Below, in pieces: positions 58,587-64,000 of a DNA stretch of 64,000 bases; position 1 is the stretch's first letter; each line of letters opens with the position of its first letter. The notes below the pieces were generated by a model that was not told the DNA's origin, did not search any database, and saw only the letters and a list, made by a program, of their open reading frames with translations. The stretch covers positions 62,001 through 126,000 of the forward strand of contig JADJUJ010000002.1 in assembly GCA_016710765.1 (NCBI GenBank), written 5' to 3'. The stretch is from Lewinellaceae bacterium. Its GTDB lineage: Bacteria > Bacteroidota > Bacteroidia > Chitinophagales > Saprospiraceae. A program made the position numbers and the translations under genes.

Positions 58587-59107
58587 TTAATCTGGTACAG
58601 TATTTAAAATCGAGATCGAAGCCAAAGACCAACACCAAAAGGCTAAAGCCCAACATGCCCTAAAAGTTGGCATCCAGAACTGCCTTCCCTTTTGCAGGGC
58701 ACTGCTAATATCCTTGTTGTTTTGATCGATCAATTGGTATTGTTGCTGAAGATACGACAAGGCCTCAGCGGCGGGCAACTTTTCGGGCGACTTGTAATTG
58801 GCCATCCAAGTCATCATGTCCTCATTGGCCGTATCCATCTGCAGGATCGTTGCCTTTAAGGTATCCATACGTTGTTGCGTTCGGTTGTCGGCAGTTCCGC
58901 CCTTTGCCTTCACATCATCATTCCATTCATTGAGTTCTTTTTGCAAGGCCGCTTGGTGCGTTGCAAATCACCCAGTGATTGCATGGCTTCGTCGTGTAAC
59001 TTCTCTGTCCGCTGTTGCAGGGCAACAACAGCAGTGTGGTCTTCGCAGGAGGGCAAAACCATCCAGACCAACAAAAACAACAGCGGTAAACTCCATTTTA
59101 TAACCAT
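58587..59107 (-). CDS. Helical lipoprotein of the viral A-type inclusion-like family, frameshifted
   Basis: Start MVIKWSLPLLFLLVWMVLPSCED at 59107, with a lipobox Cys. The mature part is helical: EKLHDEAMQSLGDLQRTK, then KELNEWNDDVKAKGG and NEDMMTWMANYKSPEKLPAAEALSYLQQQY. This resembles small Bacteroidota lipoproteins sometimes labelled viral A-type inclusion protein. The frame breaks near 58950 (one G/C missing). The tail after SALQ reads into a hydrophobic stretch that coincides with a dispersed repeat; a second lost base in the C run near 58695 would end the protein at 58660 with KGKAVLDANF instead. The function is unknown. Confidence 0.6.
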
Positions 59108-59213
59108 GATGATGCTTTTTTTGCAAATGTACACCCCGATACCGCCTAAACCCAATTCGGTTTGTCAGGTTTTCCTAATTTTGTGCTGAACCGACCATTA
59201 ATATTCCTGCATC

Positions 59214-60551
59214 ATGCTGCAAGCCATATCTCCAATCGACGGCCGCTATGCCGACAAAACCCGGGAACTTAGCGACTATTTCAGCGAATACGCCCTGATC
59301 CGCTACCGGGTTTTTGTTGAAATTCAATACTTTATTGCCCTGTGCCAGTATGGCTTACCCCAACTCGAGGCTTTTCAGGAAGACAAGATTGATGAATTAA
59401 ATGCCATCTTTGAAAACTTCAGCCTTGCCGATGCTGAATACATCAAAACCATCGAGCGCACCACCAACCACGATGTCAAAGCCGTCGAGTACTTCCTGAA
59501 AGAGCGCTTCGACGCATTGGGGCTCGGCGACCTGCGGGAATTTGTTCACTTTGGATTGACCTCCCAGGACATCAACAATACAGCAAATCCACTCCTTTTC
59601 AAACTGGCACTGGAAGAACAGTACCTGCCCCTCCTCCAGCGGGTACGAGACCAGATTGAACAGTACGCACTCGATTGGTCGCAGGTACCCATGTTGGCAC
59701 GAACCCACGGCCAGCCTGCCTCTCCTACCCTGCTGGGCAAAGAATTTCGGGTATTTGCCGAGCGATTGGATGTCCAGATCGCGCAATTGAAAGCCCTCCC
59801 CCACAAAGCGAAATTCGGTGGTGCCACCGGCAATTTCAATGCCCATTACGCTGCCTATCCGGATTACGACTGGAGGGGTTTTGGCAATGATTTTGTGCAG
59901 GAATTCCTCGGACTGGAGCGCTCCCAACATACTACCCAAATCGAACACTACGATTGTCTGGCCGCACAATTACAGGCCATGGGCCGCATCAATACCATCC
60001 TAATCGATTTCTGCCGGGACAACTGGACCTATATCTCCATGGAATATTTCCGGCAAAAAACCGTCAAGGATGAGGTGGGCTCCTCCGCAATGCCCCACAA
60101 GGTCAATCCCATCGACTTTGAAAACGCAGAGGGTAACCTGGGCATTGCCAACGCCGTATACCACCACTTAGCAGAAAAACTTCCCATCAGCAGGTTGCAA
60201 CGCGACCTTACCGACTCAACCGTCTTGCGAAACCTAGGGGTACCTGTAGCACATTCCATGATTGCCTTTAAATCTGTATTGAAGGGTATGGGAAAACTGG
60301 TACTCAATGAAGGCAAATTGTTTTCCGATCTGGAGGACAATTGGATGGTTGTTGCCGAAGGCATTCAGGTTATCCTCCGCAGGGAAGCCTATCCCAACCC
60401 ATATGAAGCACTGAAGGCCCTCACACGTGGCCAAAGCAGCATCACGCGGGAGGACCTTCATGAATTCATCGACGGGTTAGAGGTGAATCCTGATGTCAAG
60501 GAAGAACTAAAGCATTTGACGCCACACAATTATGTGGGCAGCAATGTGTAG
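59214..60551 (+). CDS. purB: Adenylosuccinate lyase
   Basis: 445 residues. It cleaves SAICAR and adenylosuccinate in purine synthesis, releasing fumarate. The N-terminus LQAISPIDGRYADKTREL is diagnostic. Catalytic features are TNHDVKAVEYFL, the His165 motif MLARTHGQPASPT and the flexible signature loop GSSAMPHKVNPIDFENAEG with Ser290/Ser291. The length suits the E. coli-type PurB. It is divergent from the helical lipoprotein and convergent with the Omp28-like gene; no purine neighbours. Confidence 0.97.
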   Translation: MLQAISPIDGRYADKTRELSDYFSEYALIRYRVFVEIQYFIALCQYGLPQLEAFQEDKIDELNAIFENFSLADAEYIKTIERTTNHDVKAVEYFLKERFDALGLGDLREFVHFGLTSQDINNTANPLLFKLALEEQYLPLLQRVRDQIEQYALDWSQVPMLARTHGQPASPTLLGKEFRVFAERLDVQIAQLKALPHKAKFGGATGNFNAHYAAYPDYDWRGFGNDFVQEFLGLERSQHTTQIEHYDCLAAQLQAMGRINTILIDFCRDNWTYISMEYFRQKTVKDEVGSSAMPHKVNPIDFENAEGNLGIANAVYHHLAEKLPISRLQRDLTDSTVLRNLGVPVAHSMIAFKSVLKGMGKLVLNEGKLFSDLEDNWMVVAEGIQVILRREAYPNPYEALKALTRGQSSITREDLHEFIDGLEVNPDVKEELKHLTPHNYVGSNV

Positions 60552-60563
60552 GCATTTTCCTGC

Positions 60564-61550
60564 TTAATTTTTGATCAATTTCCTCGTAATAAGCCCCTGT
60601 TTGGTGGTAATTCTAAGCAGGTAAATTCCATTTTTTAGCGACGCCACATCGATCTCTGCGCCGTATAGTGTAGGGCTGGATGGTACACGTATTTCCCGTC
60701 CGCTGAGGTCGTAAAGTTGCAGCGACTGCAGCATATTGTCGTTAGATAAGCGCAACTGCACCACATCTGTTGTAGGGTTGGGTGTAAGGACCAATGGGAA
60801 AACACTAGCCTGCTTTGTGGAAGAAACGATGGGATCGAAGCGGGTACCGGAGTTGACAATTTCTTTCGTATCCATATCCCGTACAAAAGCCAGCACGTAC
60901 ACTTCATCCGTGTTCCAGGCGGCGTTGACCGAATAATTGAAGTTGAAAGATGTTTCGCCACCGAGTGGTGCAGGGGTATAGGCCACGCCGTCGGCGGGTG
61001 TCAGCATATCCCGGAATACATCGTGGTGTACTGCTTCACCGTTTGAGGTGGTTAAATTGATCGTTTTTTCCAGCACCGCTACAAACAACCGAAGGTTGCC
61101 CGACAATGGCCCTTCAGTTCTGGCAGTTACAGTGACATTTCGGTTGGCGCCCGTGGACGGCTCACTCACCTGAAGGTATAAGTTGCTGGTTTGATTGAGC
61201 GCAGCCTGCAAGGTGGCAGCTGGTAAAAGTTGTGAGCCCAATGGCACCATAGTGCCATTCAAGGCTACCCTTGGGGTGCTGCCAATGCTGTAGGTGTTCA
61301 CCCAGTTCGTGTTCTCCGTGGTGTTGGCCAGGTAAAAAACACACGTATTGTAAGGAAAAGAAGGGTGCACGGCCACATGGTGAATCGCACCGGGATAATT
61401 ATCGATCAAACTGTAGAAGGCCGGATTTCTACTGGCACAAATGGAACATTTAGAATTGGTAAAATGCTCAATCGTTACATAGCGCTGTACCTGCGCAAAG
61501 GCAAAAGTACTTAAGAAAAGAAAGGAAAGCAGGAGTGTTGATTTCTTCAT
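60564..61550 (-). CDS. Omp28-like secreted protein with T9SS type A sorting domain
   Basis: 328 residues. Signal peptide MKKSTLLLSFLFLSTFAFA. The thioredoxin-like region begins VQRYVTIEHFTNSKCSICASRNPAFYSLI with a CSIC motif, and continues VAVHPSFPYNTCVFYL and GSTPRVALNG, as in Omp28-related outer-membrane proteins. The C-terminal 75 residues (FPLVLTPNPTTDVVQLRL, LYDLSGREI, GIYLLRITTKQGLITRKLIKN) are a type A sorting domain. Probably surface-anchored by T9SS. Redox activity of the CSIC pair is possible but unproven. Confidence 0.9.
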   Translation of the reverse strand: MKKSTLLLSFLFLSTFAFAQVQRYVTIEHFTNSKCSICASRNPAFYSLIDNYPGAIHHVAVHPSFPYNTCVFYLANTTENTNWVNTYSIGSTPRVALNGTMVPLGSQLLPAATLQAALNQTSNLYLQVSEPSTGANRNVTVTARTEGPLSGNLRLFVAVLEKTINLTTSNGEAVHHDVFRDMLTPADGVAYTPAPLGGETSFNFNYSVNAAWNTDEVYVLAFVRDMDTKEIVNSGTRFDPIVSSTKQASVFPLVLTPNPTTDVVQLRLSNDNMLQSLQLYDLSGREIRVPSSPTLYGAEIDVASLKNGIYLLRITTKQGLITRKLIKN

Positions 61551-61697
61551 GTTTGGGAACGTTTTTTTACAAATAAACCATATATACTCAACAGTGGTTT
61601 TAAGAAACCGTTCATTTTGTCGGCAAGGCTACCAAAATAAAGGGTATCCCATCAGAAATTCTTAATATTGCAGCTGAAACAAAACGCTGTTATAAGT

Positions 61698-62528
61698 ATG
61701 CTGTTACTTGCCATGCCGGACTTTAGCTCCGGGGAAGTTTGGATTAGTTTACTCACCCTTACTTTTTTGGAAATCGTACTGGGGGTTGACAATATCATCT
61801 TTTTGTCCATCATTTCCTCCAAATTACCGGAAAACCAACAAGCCAAAGCCCGCAATATCGGCCTGATCCTGGCCATGGTCATGCGAATTGCGCTTTTGTT
61901 TGGTATTACCTGGGTGATTGGTATGGATGCACCTTTATTTCATGTTGATTTCCCGGGCTTGCACGGCTATCTTACCGGACAGGGCTTGATCCTGCTACTG
62001 GGCGGCATCTTTTTGTTGTACAAAGCCACCACGGAGATACACCACAAACTGGAAAGCCCAACTGCCGGTGACGACCCCAATGTTTCAAAAGGCAAAACTG
62101 CGCTAAACCAGGCCATATTTCAAATAGCACTGATTAATCTGGTATTTTCCTTCGACTCTATTTTGACCGCCATAGGTATTGCCGATAACCTGCTGATAAT
62201 GATCATTGCGGTAGTCATATCGGTGCTGATGATCATGTGGTTTTCCGGCCCTGTGGGCAAATTCGTCAACGATCACCCAACCGTTCAGATGCTGGGACTG
62301 GCATTCCTGCTCCTGATTGGTTTTTCACTGATTACGGAAGCAGCACACATTGGTCACTTTACAGAAGGAGCGGTGCCCAAGGGCTACCTCTACTTCGCCA
62401 TCTTTTTCTCCCTTTTTGTGGAAATGCTCAACATTCGCTTGCGCAAATCCAAAAAACCGGTTCAACTCCATGGCCCTGTTGAAACGGCTCAGCGCGAAGG
62501 CCTGCTCGATGAGCCTGCCGGGCAATAG
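61698..62528 (+). CDS. TerC-family integral membrane protein
   Basis: 276 residues from the ATG at 61698; an ATG at 61713 (MPDFSSGEVWISLL) is equally credible, and the open frame starts with TTG at 61668. About seven to eight membrane helices. The family motifs LEIVLGVDNIIFLSII and NLVFSFDSILTAIGIA carry the paired acidic residues in membrane helices thought to bind a metal ion. TerC/Alx proteins are linked to metal-ion (for example Mn) export, sometimes during insertion of secreted metalloproteins. No ter operon is nearby. Confidence 0.92.
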   Translation: MLLLAMPDFSSGEVWISLLTLTFLEIVLGVDNIIFLSIISSKLPENQQAKARNIGLILAMVMRIALLFGITWVIGMDAPLFHVDFPGLHGYLTGQGLILLLGGIFLLYKATTEIHHKLESPTAGDDPNVSKGKTALNQAIFQIALINLVFSFDSILTAIGIADNLLIMIIAVVISVLMIMWFSGPVGKFVNDHPTVQMLGLAFLLLIGFSLITEAAHIGHFTEGAVPKGYLYFAIFFSLFVEMLNIRLRKSKKPVQLHGPVETAQREGLLDEPAGQ

Positions 62529-62686
62529 CTTGTAAAACCATTTAGTTGGTCTTTAGCCTTTGGGTGCACCCGAAGATTTTTGCACAGCAGAACATCTGCG
62601 GGAAATCATTTTGTGCAGCAAAATCTAAACACCTGAAACAACCTTGCTTGCCCAATAAGGCCTGTCTGAACAATGTTTAAACCCCT

Positions 62687-63495
62687 ATGATGAAACTTAA
62701 TTTAAATCGCGACCTCGTTTTTTTTGATGTTGAAACCACCGGACTCAATGTTATCCGGGATAAAATTGTGCAAATTGCGCTGGTAAAATTGCACAAAGAC
62801 GGGCGTGAACCCAGCGAATTCAGCACCCTGGTGAATCCCGGCATTCCCATTTCTGAGGAATCCATGATGATTCACGGCATCACACCAAAAGACCTCGCCA
62901 ACAAACCTAGCTTCCAGCAACTCGCCCAAAAAATCTGGGACTTTATCGGCGACGCCGACCTCGGCGGGTACAACTCCAACCGCTTTGATGTACCCATGCT
63001 TATGGAAGAATTTGCACGCGTGGGCATGGAATTCGACATCAGCAAGCGGCGTTTGGTGGATGCACAGCGTATCTTTTATAAGATGGAGCCTCGCACCCTT
63101 AAAGCAGCCTACCGATTGTATTGCCAGAAGGAATTGACCGATGCACACGATGCCCTGGCCGATGTACGGGCAACAGTTGAAGTGTTTCAGGGCCAATTGC
63201 GGGCTTACGACGGTGTAGACCTTGTTGACGAAGATGGCAACACCGTTCCGGCGCCGATAAAAACGATATTCAGGCCATTCACGACTTTACCAACGACCTG
63301 AATTTTCTCGACGCTACGCAGCGCATGCGGGTGCAACCCGATGGAAAGGTGGTATTTAATTTTGGAAAATACATAGGCCAGGAAGTAAAAACGGTGCTGA
63401 CCAAAGATCGCAATTACTACAACTGGATCATGGAAAAGGAGTTCTCGTCGCAGGTAAAGCAAATCGTCAAGCAAATGATGAAAGACGTCCACTAA
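62687..63495 (+). CDS. DnaQ-fold 3'-5' exonuclease with C-terminal DUF3820-like segment, frameshifted
   Basis: About 269 residues after repair. The DEDDh exonuclease motifs are FFDVETTG (Exo I), GYNSNRFDVPMLMEEF (Exo II) and DAHDALADVRATVEVF (Exo III, with the His). As given, the frame ends at 63299-63301, but one base missing near 63253-63256 would rejoin it to NDIQAIHDFTNDLNFLDAT and a tail VVFNFGKYIGQEVKTVLTKDRNYYNWIM, a DUF3820-like module often fused to such exonucleases in Bacteroidota. Proofreading or repair nuclease, not necessarily the replicative epsilon subunit. The start may be the second ATG (62690). Confidence 0.9.
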
Positions 63496-63570
63496 CCAAT
63501 GGCAACACATCAGCCATAGTTTATTTTCTCAACATGGCTACTCCAGCAGGTCGAAACAAACCACTTCAAA

Positions 63571-64000
63571 ATGCGTCCCTACTCTTACCTGTTTATTTGC
63601 TTATCCACGCTGTTTACGCTGCAGGCCTGCTACCAACCCAAGGAAGGTTGCCTGGACATTAAGGCGGTCAATTTCGACGCCTCAGCAGATAAGGATTGTT
63701 GTTGTGAGTATCCCACACTTAAAATGCAGGTATCCCAAAAGTTTGACGATAAGGTATGGATATCGGACTCCGTTTACACCAACAACCTGGGGCTAACATT
63801 TCGGCTAAAAAGTGCATCTTTTTATTTCTCTGATTTTAGTCTGCTGCGCAATAGCGCAAGCTTTCCAACCGAGGACACCCTCTCTTTTCAAACCCGTTCT
63901 AATACGGGAGACACCGTTTTGCAGACGTTTATAAACGATTTCATATTGGTTCGCCGATCGCCTACCACGTACTCCGCTGGAAGTTTTCGGTACGGTGGCA
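63571..64000 (+). CDS. MbnP-like lipoprotein, 3' end beyond window
   Basis: 143 codons are visible from MRPYSYLFICLSTLFTLQACYQ, with a lipobox Cys. The mature start GCLDIKAVNFDASADKDCCCEY is a Cys-rich segment typical of this group; then KVWISDSVYTNNLGLTFRLKSASFYFSDFSLL matches the start of the MbnP-like beta domain (N-x-G then FYFS). MbnP was named from methanobactin operons and has been linked to copper; Bacteroidota homologues often pair with a cytochrome c peroxidase (MbnH), which would lie past the right edge. The frame runs off the window. Confidence 0.75.
   Translation, partial: MRPYSYLFICLSTLFTLQACYQPKEGCLDIKAVNFDASADKDCCCEYPTLKMQVSQKFDDKVWISDSVYTNNLGLTFRLKSASFYFSDFSLLRNSASFPTEDTLSFQTRSNTGDTVLQTFINDFILVRRSPTTYSAGSFRYGG

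Noticed and set aside
62565..62575. GGGTGCACCC palindrome after the terC-type gene as a terminator
   Set aside because: Too short, without loop or T tract of useful length.

Overview
The window looks like a chromosomal segment of a member of the Bacteroidota. The support is two SusC/SusD outer-membrane uptake pairs, several proteins with type IX secretion (T9SS) sorting domains of type A and type B, a C25-family sortase of the PorU2 type, DUF2147, Omp28-like and CRTAC1/ASPIC-UnbV proteins, and AT-rich spacers in place of strong Shine-Dalgarno sites. The abundance of huge T9SS type B adhesin-like proteins and choice-of-anchor L architecture suggests Saprospiria (Lewinella/Haliscomenobacter relatives), but that placement is inference only.

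Layout. 1-7.1 kb (minus strand): the 5' part of a BNR/VPS10-like secreted protein, then accC, accB, efp, fabH and a DUF2147 protein (fatty-acid initiation plus translation). 7.1-11.8 kb (plus): two UbiA-type prenyltransferase-fold membrane enzymes around purN, a 444-bp element with inverted ends, and a PolX-like protein whose polymerase active site is degenerate. 11.9-18.6 kb: a LuxR-type regulator divergent from a TolC / membrane-fusion / RND efflux operon. 18.6-20.6 kb (minus): agmatine deiminase and N-carbamoylputrescine amidase (agmatine to putrescine). 21-25.6 kb (plus): SusC1-SusD1, closed by a clear terminator. 25.6-27.2 kb: non-coding repeat field with about 2.6 copies of a 426-bp unit built around a large inverted repeat. 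27.2-36.3 kb (minus): a PorU2-like sortase followed by a giant MopE-repeat metal-binding T9SS cargo protein. 36.5-44.9 kb (plus): a lipoprotein, SusC2-SusD2 (paralogous to the first pair) and a CRTAC1/FG-GAP lipoprotein. 44.9-52.3 kb: a Sua5/TsaC-type protein, a PKD T9SS protein, short repeats, anmK, a Rieske oxygenase, a small T9SS protein and a DUF4261-like protein. 52.4-59.1 kb (minus): a 1631-residue adhesin-like protein, a cytochrome c lipoprotein, a Sco protein and a helical lipoprotein. 59.2-64 kb: purB, an Omp28-like T9SS protein, a TerC-family membrane protein, a DnaQ-fold exonuclease and the start of an MbnP-like protein.

An important caveat: at least eight otherwise well-conserved genes carry frame breaks (RND permease, MopE protein, SusC2, CRTAC1, anmK, DUF4261-like, helical lipoprotein, exonuclease). 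Most are single-base indels and several lie in homopolymers. This pattern points to sequence or assembly error more than gene decay, so these genes are listed as single CDS spans with the break points described.

The best candidate for a little-described system is the PorU2-like sortase placed directly upstream of a 25-repeat, very cysteine- and aspartate-rich MopE protein carrying a T9SS tag. It may be a dedicated sortase/cargo pair for a metal-binding surface polymer. No RNA genes or CRISPR arrays were recognised.
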